A DNA stretch of 64,000 nucleotides from Rhizobium viscosum. Lineage in GTDB: Bacteria; Pseudomonadota; Alphaproteobacteria; Rhizobiales; Rhizobiaceae. This document shows positions 43,310 through 53,623 of the stretch, in pieces. A program made the position numbers and the translations under genes. Within the stretch, counting starts at the first letter, position 1; each line of letters begins with the position of its first letter. The notes beneath the pieces are model-generated. The model saw only the letters and a program-made list of their open reading frames with translations, did no database searches and was not told where the DNA came from. The stretch covers positions 3,551,001 through 3,615,000 of the forward strand of contig NZ_JADBEC010000001.1 of assembly GCF_014873945.1 (NCBI RefSeq), given 5' to 3'.

Positions 43310-44401
43310 ATGAACATGAATGCAAGTGTTTCCATCAAGGACTTGTCGCTGAACTTCGGTGCGGTCAGCGTGCTCAAGGATCTGAACCTCGACATCAACG
43401 ACGGCGAATTCCTGGTGCTGCTCGGATCTTCCGGCTGCGGCAAGTCGACCCTGCTGAACTGCATTGCCGGGCTGCTCGACGCCTCGGAAGGGCAGATCTT
43501 CATCAAGGGCAAAAACGTCACCTGGGAAGAGCCGAAGGACCGCGGCATCGGCATGGTGTTCCAGTCCTATGCGCTTTATCCGCAGATGACTGTCGAAAAG
43601 AACCTCTCCTTCGGCCTTCGCGTCGCCAAGGTGCCGCAGCCCGAGATCGACAAGCGCGTGGCGCGTGCCTCCGAGATCCTGCAGATCCAGCCGCTTCTGA
43701 AGCGTAAGCCAGCCGAGCTTTCCGGCGGTCAGCGCCAGCGTGTGGCGATCGGCCGTGCGCTGGTGCGCGATGTCGACGTCTTCCTCTTCGACGAGCCGCT
43801 GTCGAACCTCGACGCCAAGCTGCGCTCGGAACTGCGTGTCGAAATCAAGCGCCTGCACCAGTCGCTGAAGAACACGATGATCTACGTCACGCACGACCAG
43901 ATCGAGGCGCTGACGCTCGCCGACCGTATCGCCATCATGAAGAGCGGCATCATCCAGCAGCTCGACGATCCGACGACGATCTATAACAGGCCGCGCAATC
44001 TCTTCGTCGCCGGCTTCATCGGTTCGCCGTCCATGAACTTCCTGCAGGGAGAACTGGTGAAATCAGGCGATGGCATCGCCTTTACCGCCAATGGCGTCAA
44101 CTTCTCGCTCGCCGCCTATGACGGCGTGTCGAAGTTGCAGCCCGGCCGCAAGGTGGTGCTCGGCGTTCGCCCCGAGCACATCAAGGTCAACGAGAATACC
44201 GGCGGTGAAGAGCATGATGCCACCGTCGACATCGAAGAACCGATGGGTGCGGACAATCTTCTGTGGCTGAAACATGCCGGTCACACGATGTCTGTACGCA
44301 TCAACGGTGCGCGCCGCTTCAACGTCGGCAGCAAGGTGAAGCTCAGCTTCGACATGGCGCTCGCCTCGGTCTTCGATGCCGAAAGCGAGTTGCGCCTCTA
44401 G
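43310..44401 (+). CDS. ABC sugar transporter, ATPase (UgpC/MsmK/MalK type)
   Basis: This 363-residue ATPase has Walker A LGSSGCGKSTLLNCIAGLLD near residue 40, signature LSGGQRQRVAIGRALVRDVD, Walker B VFLFDEPLSNLDAKLR, the H-loop YVTHDQIEALTLADRIAIMK, and a C-terminal TOBE/MalK-like domain with LGVRPEHIKV. Having its own ATPase, this transporter does not depend on a shared one. Confidence 0.95.
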   Translation: MNMNASVSIKDLSLNFGAVSVLKDLNLDINDGEFLVLLGSSGCGKSTLLNCIAGLLDASEGQIFIKGKNVTWEEPKDRGIGMVFQSYALYPQMTVEKNLSFGLRVAKVPQPEIDKRVARASEILQIQPLLKRKPAELSGGQRQRVAIGRALVRDVDVFLFDEPLSNLDAKLRSELRVEIKRLHQSLKNTMIYVTHDQIEALTLADRIAIMKSGIIQQLDDPTTIYNRPRNLFVAGFIGSPSMNFLQGELVKSGDGIAFTANGVNFSLAAYDGVSKLQPGRKVVLGVRPEHIKVNENTGGEEHDATVDIEEPMGADNLLWLKHAGHTMSVRINGARRFNVGSKVKLSFDMALASVFDAESELRL

Positions 44402-44526
44402 AAAGTTCTGCGGGCGGTGCCGGAAACGTCGTCGCCCGATCCTCCAATTGGCCGTCTGGCCAGCCAAATTCGGCCGCAGTCCGGCTTGTCCGGCACTCCC
44501 AGGAGCGGCTCGATCAGGATAAGACT

Positions 44527-46992
44527 ATGACATCCTTGCCGAAGAACGGTTTCAACATCGAACTTTCGGGTTCGTGGCAGCTTGCTTCCGCCGATGGCGA
44601 GATCCGCAGCGTCATCACGCTGCCGGGCGACGCGCACACGGCGCTGCACCGCGCGGGACTGATCCCGGATCCCTATTTCGGCCGAAACGAGGAAAAGGTG
44701 CAATGGGTCGCCGAGCGCGAGTGGGTGGTGGAGCGCAGCTTCACGCTTCCTGACGCCGAAGGCGACTGGTATCTCGACATCGACTATCTCGACACGGTCG
44801 CCAGCGTTCACGTCAACGGTTTCCTGGCGCTGGAGGCCGATAACAGCTTCCGCCGCTACCGGCCGGATGTTTCGAGCATGCTGAAAAAGGGTGAGAACAC
44901 GATCCGCATCGTGTTTGCCTCCAACGTCGCTGCCGGTGCCGCGCGGCAGAAGCAACAGCCCTTCTACATTCCCTACAGCACAGGCAACTCGCCGATCCCT
45001 GACGGCAACATGCTACGCAAAGCGCAGTGCCATTTCGGCTGGGACTGGAACATTGCCATTGCCCCGCTCGGCCTTTACGGCACGATTGCGCTGAAGAAGC
45101 TGGAGACTGCGCGCATCGAGCATGTGCTGACCCGCCAGACGCATAATGCCGATGGCTCGGTGGAATTGCAGGTCACGGCGACGCTTTTTGCCAAGGATCC
45201 CGGCATCGCGCAGCTCTATTTCGATCTCGACGGCGAACGCGTGCGGCTCGATGTCGGCGTCAATGCCGGCGAGACGAATGTCAACCATGTCTTCCAGATC
45301 GACAATCCGCGCCTCTGGTGGCCCTCGGGCAGCGGCGAGCAGGCGCTTTATATGCTGACCGTCGAACTGCCGTCCGACAGCGTGAAGAAGCAGATCGGCC
45401 TGCGCACCATCGAGCTCATCACCACGCCGGATGCGGCCGGCAGCCGTTTCGCCTTCAAGGTCAACGGTCGTGAGATCTTCTGCCGCGGCGCCAACTGGAT
45501 CCCGGCGGACGCGCTCTTCTCGCTATCTTCTGAGGAAAAGACAGAGGATCTCTTACAGTCGGCCAAGGCCGCCAACATGAACATGATCCGCGTGTGGGGC
45601 GGTGGCTTCTACGAACACGACTGGTTTTACGATATCTGCGACCGGCTCGGGCTGATGGTCTGGCAGGACTTCATGTTTGCCTGCAACCTCTATCCCTCGA
45701 CCGAGGATTTCCTGGAGAATGTTGCCGTTGAAGTGGACTATCAGGTCCGCCGGCTCTCCTCGCATGCATCGATCGCGCTCTGGTGCGGCGATAACGAGCT
45801 CGTCGGCGCGCTTACCTGGTTCGAGGAGTCCCGTAGGGATCGTGACCGCTATCTCGTTTCCTACGACCGCCTGAACCGCACCATCGAAGTGGCGGTGAAG
45901 AAGGCGTTGCCTGGCGCCCTCTGGTGGCCTTCGAGCCCGGCCTCCGGCTATCTCGATTACGGCGATGCCTGGCATGCGGATGGTTCCGGCGACATGCACT
46001 ACTGGTCGGTCTGGCACGAGAACAAGTCGTTCGACAATTACCGCTCGGTGCGCCCGCGCTTCTGCTCGGAATTCGGCTTCCAGTCCTATACGTCGCTGCC
46101 GGTTATCAAGACCTATGCCGACGCCAAGGACATGAACGTGGCATCGCCCGTCATGGAGCTGCACCAGAAGAATGCCGGCGGCAACGAGCGCATTGCCGGG
46201 ACGATGTTCCGCTACTTCCGCTTCCCGAAGGATTTCCCGAATTTCGTTTATTTGAGCCAGATTCAGCAGGGTCTGGCGATCAAGACGGCGGTGGAATACT
46301 GGCGCTCGCTGAAGCCCCATTGCATGGGCACGATCTACTGGCAGCTCAACGACACCTGGCCGGTCGCTTCCTGGTCGAGCCTCGATTACGGCGGGCGCTG
46401 GAAGGCGATGCATTATCTCGTCAAGCGCTTCTTCCAGCCGGTGGCGGTGGCCGCGATCCCCTCGGAGGATGGCAAGTCGATCCGCTTCTCGCTGGTCAAT
46501 GACACGCTCGAAGATGTCAGCGTCGATCTCTCCATCTCCATCCTGACGATGAAGGGCGAGCGCAAGCACCTGAAGAGCGTGCAGGCCATGTGCGCGCCGG
46601 ATGCGGCCTGCACCGCTGCGACGCTCGACATGTCCGAGATCCCCGAGGGCACGCTGCTTGCCTGGCACTTCACCGCATCCAACGGCATGGGCGGCGAGGG
46701 GCATTATGTCAACGGCACCTACAAGGCGCTGGAACTGGAGCCGGCGGGTCTTTCCGTCATCCGCGAATTCTTCGAGGAGAACGGCTCGATCGACCTCGAT
46801 GTCACCGCAAAGGGCCTGGCGCTCTTCGTGATGATCGAGACGGACGTTGACGGCAAATATTCCGACAACGCCTTCGACCTGGCTGCCGGCGAAAGCCGCC
46901 GCATCACCTTCACCCCGGCAAAGCCGCTCGAAAAGGGCAAGCTGCCGGAATTCCGCTTCTACGACCTGCATTCCTGCCAGTCGGCAGATTGA
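44527..46992 (+). CDS. GH2 beta-mannosidase
   Basis: This 821-residue glycoside hydrolase removes terminal beta-D-mannose from oligosaccharides. It lacks a signal peptide, so it acts on imported sugars in the cytoplasm. The N-terminal sugar-binding domain starts NGFNIELSGSWQLASADGEI with DTVASVHVNGFLALEADNSF. The barrel carries FCRGANWIPADALF, MIRVWGGGFYEHDWFYDICD, the acid/base E424 in LWCGDNELVGAL and the nucleophile E515 in RFCSEFGFQSY. The WCGxNE form is typical of beta-mannosidase rather than beta-galactosidase. AGGA lies before ATG 44527. Confidence 0.93.
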   Translation: MTSLPKNGFNIELSGSWQLASADGEIRSVITLPGDAHTALHRAGLIPDPYFGRNEEKVQWVAEREWVVERSFTLPDAEGDWYLDIDYLDTVASVHVNGFLALEADNSFRRYRPDVSSMLKKGENTIRIVFASNVAAGAARQKQQPFYIPYSTGNSPIPDGNMLRKAQCHFGWDWNIAIAPLGLYGTIALKKLETARIEHVLTRQTHNADGSVELQVTATLFAKDPGIAQLYFDLDGERVRLDVGVNAGETNVNHVFQIDNPRLWWPSGSGEQALYMLTVELPSDSVKKQIGLRTIELITTPDAAGSRFAFKVNGREIFCRGANWIPADALFSLSSEEKTEDLLQSAKAANMNMIRVWGGGFYEHDWFYDICDRLGLMVWQDFMFACNLYPSTEDFLENVAVEVDYQVRRLSSHASIALWCGDNELVGALTWFEESRRDRDRYLVSYDRLNRTIEVAVKKALPGALWWPSSPASGYLDYGDAWHADGSGDMHYWSVWHENKSFDNYRSVRPRFCSEFGFQSYTSLPVIKTYADAKDMNVASPVMELHQKNAGGNERIAGTMFRYFRFPKDFPNFVYLSQIQQGLAIKTAVEYWRSLKPHCMGTIYWQLNDTWPVASWSSLDYGGRWKAMHYLVKRFFQPVAVAAIPSEDGKSIRFSLVNDTLEDVSVDLSISILTMKGERKHLKSVQAMCAPDAACTAATLDMSEIPEGTLLAWHFTASNGMGGEGHYVNGTYKALELEPAGLSVIREFFEENGSIDLDVTAKGLALFVMIETDVDGKYSDNAFDLAAGESRRITFTPAKPLEKGKLPEFRFYDLHSCQSAD

Positions 46993-47031
46993 TCTTACGT
47001 GAGAACGGGCACGAGGCCCGAGGAGGATGAC

Positions 47032-47796
47032 ATGACCAAGCTCAGCTATCAGCTCTATAGCGCCCGCAATTTCCCGCCGCTTTCGGCGATCTTCGAAAAG
47101 CTCGGCAAGGCCGGTTACGCCGAAGTCGAAGGTTTCGGCGGCATCTATGCCGAACTCGACGAAGCCGGCCTCAAGAGCCTGCGCGCCGATCTCGACAAGA
47201 ATGGCCTCGTCATGGCGACCGGCCATTTCAGCCCCGATTTCCTCGATGGCAATGTCGAGAAGTCGCTGCAGATCGCCAAGATCCTTGGCATGGATTCGAT
47301 CTATGCGCCGCACCTGATGCCCGACCAGCGCCCGACGGATGCGGCCGGCTGGCTCGCCTTCGGCAAGCGCCTGCAGGCAATGAGCAAGCCCTACAAGGAT
47401 GCGGGCTACGAATTCGGCTGGCACAATCACGACTTCGAATTCGTGAAGCTTTCGGACGGTTCGCTGCCGATCGAGCGTATCTTCGAAGGCGCGCCTGATA
47501 TCACCTGGGAAGCGGATATTGCCTGGGTCGTTCGCGGCGGTGCCGATCCCTATGCCTGGGTCGAAAAGCTTGGTGACCGTATCAGCGCCGTCCATGTCAA
47601 GGATATCGCACCGGCTGGCGAAGCCACGGACGAAGGCGGCTGGGCCGATGTCGGCCATGGCACGATCGGCTGGGCGAAGCTGCTTCCGGTCGTCAAGGCC
47701 AAGACCAAGGCCAAGCATTTCGTCGTCGAGCACGACAATCCCAATGATATCGACCGCAACATCACGCGCTCGATCGCTTCCTTCAAGACCTACTGA
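47032..47796 (+). CDS. Sugar phosphate isomerase/epimerase-like TIM barrel
   Basis: This 254-residue xylose-isomerase-like barrel starts LSYQLYSARNFPPLSAIFEK and contains VEGFGGIYAELDEAGLKSLR, GWHNHDFEFVKL (metal His/Glu region), ITWEADIAWVVRGGADPYAW and HFVVEHDNPNDIDRNITRSI. These match the IolE/hyi-like metal-dependent family. AGGAGG precedes the ATG. It lies between the beta-mannosidase and a Gfo/Idh/MocA gene; such pairs act in isomerisation or in 3-keto-glycoside cleavage. Confidence 0.88.
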   Translation: MTKLSYQLYSARNFPPLSAIFEKLGKAGYAEVEGFGGIYAELDEAGLKSLRADLDKNGLVMATGHFSPDFLDGNVEKSLQIAKILGMDSIYAPHLMPDQRPTDAAGWLAFGKRLQAMSKPYKDAGYEFGWHNHDFEFVKLSDGSLPIERIFEGAPDITWEADIAWVVRGGADPYAWVEKLGDRISAVHVKDIAPAGEATDEGGWADVGHGTIGWAKLLPVVKAKTKAKHFVVEHDNPNDIDRNITRSIASFKTY

Positions 47797-47804
47797 GGCA
47801 GACC

Positions 47805-48938
47805 ATGACCAAGGAACTTGGCGTCGGCATCATCGGATGCGGCAATATCTCCACCACCTATTTCTCGCTTTCACCGCTCTTCAAGGGGCTGAAGGTGCTC
47901 GCCTGCGCCGATATCAACGTGCAGGCGGCAAAGCAGCGCGCCGAAGAATATGGCGTGACGGCACAGACGATCGAAGAGCTTCTCGCCAATGACGAGATCG
48001 ACGTCGTCGTCAACCTGACGATCCCGGATGCGCATTATCCGGTGTCGAAGGCAGCCCTCGAAGCCGGCAAGCACGTCTATTCGGAAAAGCCGCTGGTGCT
48101 CTCGCTGGAGCAGGGCGAAGAGCTTCGCCGCATCGCCAAGGAGAAGGGCCTCGCCGTTGGCTGCGCGCCCGATACATTCCTCGGCGGCGCGCATCAGCTT
48201 GCGCGCAAATTCGTCGATGACGGCGGTATTGGCCGCATCACGTCGGGCGCCTGCTACGTCATGGGCCCGGGCATGGAAATGTGGCACCCGAACCCGGACT
48301 TCTTCTTCCTGCCGGGCGGCGGCCCGATCCTCGACATGGGGCCGTATTACATCGCCAACCTGATCAACCTGGTCGGACCGGTGAAGCGCGTTGCCGGCTT
48401 GACTTCGATGGCGTCGGAAACCCGCACCATCACCAGCCAACCGCGCAATGGCGAGATCATCCCGGTCAAGACGCCGACGACGATCCAGGCACTCCTGGAA
48501 TTCGTTTCCGGCGCCACCATCACGCTGACGGCAAGCTGGGATGTCTGGTCGCACCGCCATGCCAATATGGAGCTCTACGGCACGGACGGTTCGCTCTACG
48601 TGCCGGACCCGAACTTCTTCGGCGGCGTCGTAGAGGCCAGCGGCCGCGACAAGGACATCAAGGCGCTGGAAGCCTGGGATCACCCCTTCGGCAAGTTCAA
48701 CCAGGAAAGCCCGAACGGCCCGCGCGCCAACTACCGCACGGCCGGCCTTGCCGACATGGCCATGGCGCTGATCGAGGGCCGCGATGCGCGCTGCTCGCTC
48801 GACCGCACGCTGCACGGCGTCGACATCATGACCTCGATCCTGAAGTCGGGTGCGGAAGGACGTTTCGTGGACCTCACGACCACCTGCACGCAACCGGCTG
48901 CGCTGGGCATCGAAGAGGCGCAGGCGCTGTTGAAGTAA
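47805..48938 (+). CDS. Gfo/Idh/MocA-family oxidoreductase
   Basis: This 377-residue NAD(P)-dependent oxidoreductase has the Rossmann motif GVGIIGCGNISTTYFSLSPL, VVNLTIPDAHYPVSKAALEA, the catalytic EKP (HVYSEKPLVLSLEQ), and GGGPILDMGPYYIANLINLV with the conserved Asp and Tyr. It would oxidise a sugar or glycoside hydroxyl. It follows the barrel gene by 8 bp and so is likely in the same operon. Confidence 0.9.
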   Translation: MTKELGVGIIGCGNISTTYFSLSPLFKGLKVLACADINVQAAKQRAEEYGVTAQTIEELLANDEIDVVVNLTIPDAHYPVSKAALEAGKHVYSEKPLVLSLEQGEELRRIAKEKGLAVGCAPDTFLGGAHQLARKFVDDGGIGRITSGACYVMGPGMEMWHPNPDFFFLPGGGPILDMGPYYIANLINLVGPVKRVAGLTSMASETRTITSQPRNGEIIPVKTPTTIQALLEFVSGATITLTASWDVWSHRHANMELYGTDGSLYVPDPNFFGGVVEASGRDKDIKALEAWDHPFGKFNQESPNGPRANYRTAGLADMAMALIEGRDARCSLDRTLHGVDIMTSILKSGAEGRFVDLTTTCTQPAALGIEEAQALLK

Positions 48939-48999
48939 GGTGAGGGCGTTTTCCGGGGCCTCGCCAGGCCCCGGAAAACCGGTACGGCCACAGCCGCGT

Positions 49000-49071
49000 C
49001 GTCATCCTCGGCCTTGTCCCGAGGATCTGCTAAGGGCGCAGCAGATGCTCGGGACAAGCCCGAGCATGACG
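49000..49071. repeat. Rhizobiales CGTCATCCTCGG palindromic repeat (copy 2)
   Basis: Outer arms CGTCATCCTCGGCCTTGTCC and GGACAAGCCCGAGCATGACG repeat those at 24685-24768. The element fills part of the 340-bp gap (48939-49278) between the oxidoreductase and aldo/keto reductase genes; the rest of the gap holds no gene, and the next gene's promoter probably lies at 49080-49260. Confidence 0.85.
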
Positions 49072-49278
49072 GCATCCGCGGGTGGGACTTGCCATAAAGC
49101 CATGTCGGTACGTGAAGTCGCAGAGAACACGCGCCACGCGCTTGCCGTATCGGTGTGCTTGATCCAATAGTGCCGTCGCGCCCGGCCCCATACGAGGGGC
49201 AGCAACGTTTTCAGCTTTCGACTGCCGCCTGATGCGGTCACGAAAGAGAAGCACTTTTACAGGTTGAGGAGACCTCAG

Positions 49279-50310
<1,032 letters not shown>

Positions 50311-50318
50311 ATTAGGCG

Positions 50319-50357
50319 AGGGGAGTTTGGGGCAGCACAGTCGCCCCAAACTCCCTC
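50319..50357 (+). terminator. Hairpin after aldo/keto reductase gene
   Basis: GGGAGTTTGGGGC pairs perfectly with GCCCCAAACTCCC across a 9-nt loop, 10 bp past the stop. Only a weak T-rich tail (TCATTCCT) follows, so it may be a terminator or an mRNA 3' stabiliser. Confidence 0.65.
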
Positions 50358-50535
50358 ATTCCTATGCCTGTTGCAGGAATCCATCTGCCGCGCGTCTGCG
50401 CGGCGAGAAGAGTCCTTTCAGCCCAAGGACTTGGGCTGGCTGGATCTCTGTGACAAGCACAGAGATAAGGGAGGAGGAGAGCTCCTCACTATCATCTGAC
50501 GTACGTACTGCAATTTTACCCTTGGAGGAGCCGCC

Positions 50536-52149
50536 ATGATCCGCAATCCCATCCTGCCCGGGTTCAATCCCGACCCGTCCATCTGCCGCGTCGGCGACGA
50601 CTATTACATCGCGACCTCGACCTTCGAATGGTATCCGGGTGTGCAGATCCATCACTCGCGCGATCTGGTGAACTGGAAGCTGGTGCGCCGGCCGCTGGAG
50701 CGCGCCTCTCAGCTCGACATGCGCGGCAATCCTGATAGCTGCGGCGTCTGGGCACCGTGCCTTTCCTATGCGGACGGACAGTTCTGGCTGGTCTATACCG
50801 ACGTCAAGCGCTTCGACGGCAACTTCAAGGATGCGCATAATTACATCGTGACTTCGCCCACCATCGAGGGCGAATGGTCCGAGCCCGTCTACGTCAATTC
50901 CTCGGGCTTCGACCCGTCGCTCTTTCATGACGAGGACGGGCGCAAGTGGTTCGTCAACATGCAGTGGAACCACCGTACCGAAAGCTATGGCGGCTCGCCG
51001 AAATCGCCGGCTTTCGACGGCATCCTGCTGCAGGAATGGGATCCGCAGACGAAGGCGCTGAAAGGCCCGATCAAGAACATCTTCGCCGGCAGCCCGCTCG
51101 GTCTGGTCGAGGGCCCGCATCTCTTCCGCAAGAACGGCTGGTACTACCTGACGACGGCCGAAGGCGGCACGGGTTACGACCATGCCGTGACGATGGCGCG
51201 CTCGCGCAACATTGACGGTCCCTATGAGCTGCATCCGAACCGGCACCTGATCACCTCGAAGGATAATCCGGAGGCGGCGCTGCAAAGGGCAGGGCACGGG
51301 CAGTACGTCGAGACGCCTGATGGCCAGGTCTATCACACCCATCTTTGCGGCCGGCCGCTGCCGCCGAAGCGTCGCTGCACGCTGGGGCGCGAGACGGCGC
51401 TGCAGAAATGTGCCTGGCGCGAGGATGGCTGGCTCTATCTGGAAAACGGCACGGTTGTTCCCGATATCGAGGTGCCGGGCCTTGGCGGTGCCGTGCGGGC
51501 GGAAAAGCCTGTTCGTAGCGAATATTCCTTCGATGGCGGCAAGCTGCCGGATGATTTCCAGTGGCTGCGCACGCCGAGGCCGGAGCGCATCTTTAATCTG
51601 ACCGAACGCCCCGGCCATCTGCGCCTCATCGGCCGCGAAAGCATCGGTTCCTGGTTCGAACAGGCGCTGGTCGCCCGCCGGCAGGAGCACCACAGTTTTC
51701 GCGCGGAAACGGTGGTGGAGTTTGCGCCGGATACCTATCAGCAGGTGGCCGGTCTCACGCACTACTATAACCGCCACAAGTTCCATGCCGTGGTCGTGAC
51801 CCTGCATGAGAAGCTCGGCCGCTGCGTGACGATCTTCTCCTGCGACGGCGATTACCCACATGGTCGCATGAGCTTCCCGGCGGAAGCCGGCGTGGCGATC
51901 CCGGCTGACGGGCGTGTGCAGCTCTCGATGGAGATCCGCGAAAACGACCTGCAATTCTTCTGGCAGACGGAAGGCAAGGGCGCCTGGCAGCCGATCGGCC
52001 CGGTTCTCGACGCAGGCGTCGTCTCGGATGAAGGCGGGCGCGGGGAGCATGGCTCGTTTACCGGCGCCTTCGCCGGCGTCTTCGCTTTCGATACGTCGGG
52101 CCGGGCAAAGACAGCCGATTTCGACTGGTTCAACTATGAGGAACTGTGA
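50536..52149 (+). CDS. GH43-family glycosidase (beta-xylosidase/arabinofuranosidase type)
   Basis: This 537-residue five-bladed propeller enzyme has NPILPGFNPDPSICRVGDDY with the catalytic base D13, SGFDPSLFHDEDGRKWFV with D126, and LGLVEGPHLFRKNGWYYLTT with the acid E192, as in GH43 xylan 1,4-beta-xylosidases. A C-terminal beta-sandwich follows from about 330 (LTHYYNRHKFHAVVVTLHEK), usual in GH43 subfamily 11/12-type enzymes. No signal peptide, so it is cytoplasmic. GGAGGAG is just before the ATG. Confidence 0.93.
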   Translation: MIRNPILPGFNPDPSICRVGDDYYIATSTFEWYPGVQIHHSRDLVNWKLVRRPLERASQLDMRGNPDSCGVWAPCLSYADGQFWLVYTDVKRFDGNFKDAHNYIVTSPTIEGEWSEPVYVNSSGFDPSLFHDEDGRKWFVNMQWNHRTESYGGSPKSPAFDGILLQEWDPQTKALKGPIKNIFAGSPLGLVEGPHLFRKNGWYYLTTAEGGTGYDHAVTMARSRNIDGPYELHPNRHLITSKDNPEAALQRAGHGQYVETPDGQVYHTHLCGRPLPPKRRCTLGRETALQKCAWREDGWLYLENGTVVPDIEVPGLGGAVRAEKPVRSEYSFDGGKLPDDFQWLRTPRPERIFNLTERPGHLRLIGRESIGSWFEQALVARRQEHHSFRAETVVEFAPDTYQQVAGLTHYYNRHKFHAVVVTLHEKLGRCVTIFSCDGDYPHGRMSFPAEAGVAIPADGRVQLSMEIRENDLQFFWQTEGKGAWQPIGPVLDAGVVSDEGGRGEHGSFTGAFAGVFAFDTSGRAKTADFDWFNYEEL

Positions 52150-52156
52150 GCCGACG

Positions 52157-52657
52157 ATGGCAGACGATATCCGCATCGAGCCGATGACCGAAGCACATAT
52201 CGAGAGCTTTCACCGGGCTCTCGATACGGTGGCGCGCGAGCGGAAATATCTGACCCTGCTCGAGGCTCCGCCGCTTGAGGATACGCGCAAATTCGCGTTG
52301 TCGTCGATTGGAAAGGGGAATGTGCATCTCGTTGCTCTCGATGGCGACGAGCTGATCGGCTGGTGCGATATCCGCCGGCACTTCTTTCCCTCGCAAGCCC
52401 ATTGCGGCTCGCTCGGCATGGGCTTGCTGCCGGATTATCGCGAGAAGGGGCTCGGCCGCCGGTTGATCGAGGCGGCGATAGCAGCGGCGCGTCAGGCCGG
52501 CATGATCCGCGTAGAATTCGGCGTGCATGCCGACAATGCGCGGGCGATCCGGCTTTATGAGAGCGTTGGTTTCGTGCGGGAAGGGGTGAGCCGCGATGCC
52601 TTCTGCGTCGATGGCGAGTACACGGATGTCATCAACATGGCGCAGATTTTAAGATAA
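52157..52657 (+). CDS. GNAT acetyltransferase
   Basis: This 166-residue protein has IRIEPMTEAHIESFHRALDT, VALDGDELIGWCDIRRHFF, the acetyl-CoA loop GLLPDYREKGLGRRLIEAAI, and RAIRLYESVGFVREGVSRDA. The start is 8 bp after the GH43 stop, so it belongs to that operon. It may acetylate a sugar or amine from the pathway; this is inference. Confidence 0.88.
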   Translation: MADDIRIEPMTEAHIESFHRALDTVARERKYLTLLEAPPLEDTRKFALSSIGKGNVHLVALDGDELIGWCDIRRHFFPSQAHCGSLGMGLLPDYREKGLGRRLIEAAIAAARQAGMIRVEFGVHADNARAIRLYESVGFVREGVSRDAFCVDGEYTDVINMAQILR

Positions 52658-52681
52658 GCGCGGCCGGCGGAGGCTTGCTCC

Positions 52682-52706
52682 GTCTTCTCCCCAGCGGGGA
52701 GAAGAC
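52682..52706. repeat. Perfect GTCTTCTCCCC inverted repeat
   Basis: GTCTTCTCCCC and GGGGAGAAGAC pair perfectly around AGC. This compact hairpin is common between rhizobial genes and lies 25 bp after the GNAT stop. Confidence 0.75.
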
Positions 52707-53007
52707 ACGTGTCGCAATGTCTCGTTTCACCCTCTTAAGCGCAGGCTCACAACCAGCTGGCAGCAGGCCCATGAAAGGCCAGCGACATCGACGAAAACAC
52801 CACCCTCCAATGCCATTCTCATCACGCCTGATTACACAGTCGTGATCCCCGGCGGCATGATCTCGCTATCGCACATTAGTCCGAAATTAGAATATTAGGA
52901 ATTCAGCATAATCTACCGATTTCATTACGGATTTTTAATTTTATTTTCAGATTTCGTTCATTTTCGCAGACGTAATTTCGGGGCGTCATCAACACGAGGA
53001 AACCCTC
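52707..53007. other. Intergenic, AT-rich promoter region of the RcnB-like gene
   Basis: These 300 bp hold no gene. The part from 52880 to 52980 is markedly AT-rich (runs such as TTTTTAATTTTATTTTCAG), as in a promoter. AGGAAA lies before the next ATG. Confidence 0.45.
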
Positions 53008-53340
53008 ATGAAAAAGATTTTTGCAGCTCTTCTTTCTGCCTCTTTCCTGCTCTCGCCAATCATCGCATCGGAAGCCAGTGCGGCCGATCACCACCGTCCG
53101 CCGGTCGTCGTCCACAAGAAGGTCGTCGTCGAGAAAAAGGTCGTCCGTCGACATCACTGGTCCAGGGGTTACCGCATGTCGGCTGCCGAGCGCGGCCGCT
53201 ACGGCGAAGTCCGCGACTACCGCCGCTACCGCCTGGCACCGCCGCCGCGCGGCTATCACTGGGTGAGGGCCGATAACGACTACCTTCTCGTCGGCGTCGC
53301 CACTGGCGTGATCTCCAGCATTATTGCTGCCGGTCGGTAA
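53008..53340 (+). CDS. RcnB-family exported protein
   Basis: This 110-residue protein has a signal peptide (to about ASA, residue 26), then a basic His/Lys/Val-rich linker (VVVHKKVVVEKKVVRRHHW) and the RcnB core DYRRYRLAPPPRGYHWVRAD followed by YLLVGVATGVISSII. E. coli RcnB is a periplasmic protein affecting nickel/cobalt efflux. The location next to the zinc genes is suggestive, but no Zur-type box was seen upstream. Confidence 0.85.
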   Translation: MKKIFAALLSASFLLSPIIASEASAADHHRPPVVVHKKVVVEKKVVRRHHWSRGYRMSAAERGRYGEVRDYRRYRLAPPPRGYHWVRADNDYLLVGVATGVISSIIAAGR

Positions 53341-53361
53341 ATTTGGACGGATATGGAAAAA

Positions 53362-53390
53362 GGGGCGGCTTCTGGCCGCCTTTTTTGTTT
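53362..53390 (+). terminator. Intrinsic terminator after the RcnB-like gene
   Basis: GGCGGC pairs with GCCGCC across a 5-nt loop and is followed by six T and then GTTTTTG, 22 bp past the stop. Confidence 0.88.
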
Positions 53391-53422
53391 TTGTGCTGCG
53401 GTGATGGCGGGCCATGTGCCGT

Positions 53423-53605
53423 GGGGCACCCCCCTCTGGTCTGCCGACCATCTCCCCCACAAGGGTGGAGATTGGCTGGGGCGCCGATTTCCCCAAACAA
53501 TCAAGGTTGCAAACTGCACAAGGTCGAAGAAGTGCGGAGGTCAAGCCGCTTGTCGATCTCCACCCTTGTGGGGGAGATGGCCGGCAGGCCAGAGGGGGGT
53601 GCCCC
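53423..53605 (-). repeat. Palindromic repeat of the cobN-insert family (intergenic copy 3)
   Basis: Outer GGGGCACCCCCCTCT and AGAGGGGGGTGCCCC are exact complements. The inner arms are a variant of those in cobN (CTCTGGTCTGCCGACCATCT rather than CTCTGTCCTGCCGGACATCT). The core has TTTCCCCAAACAAT and GCCGCTTGTCGATCT, so it is oriented as cobN copy 2. At 183 bp it is longer than the cobN copies. It lies between two convergent units. Confidence 0.88.
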
Positions 53606-53623
53606 AGGGCACACCGTTCAATG

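Noticed and set aside
45553..47733. 726-codon open frame antisense to the beta-mannosidase gene
   Set aside because: The sense strand has a complete GH2 enzyme with catalytic residues. The antisense product is low in structure and crosses two sense genes, as expected for a GC-rich shadow frame.
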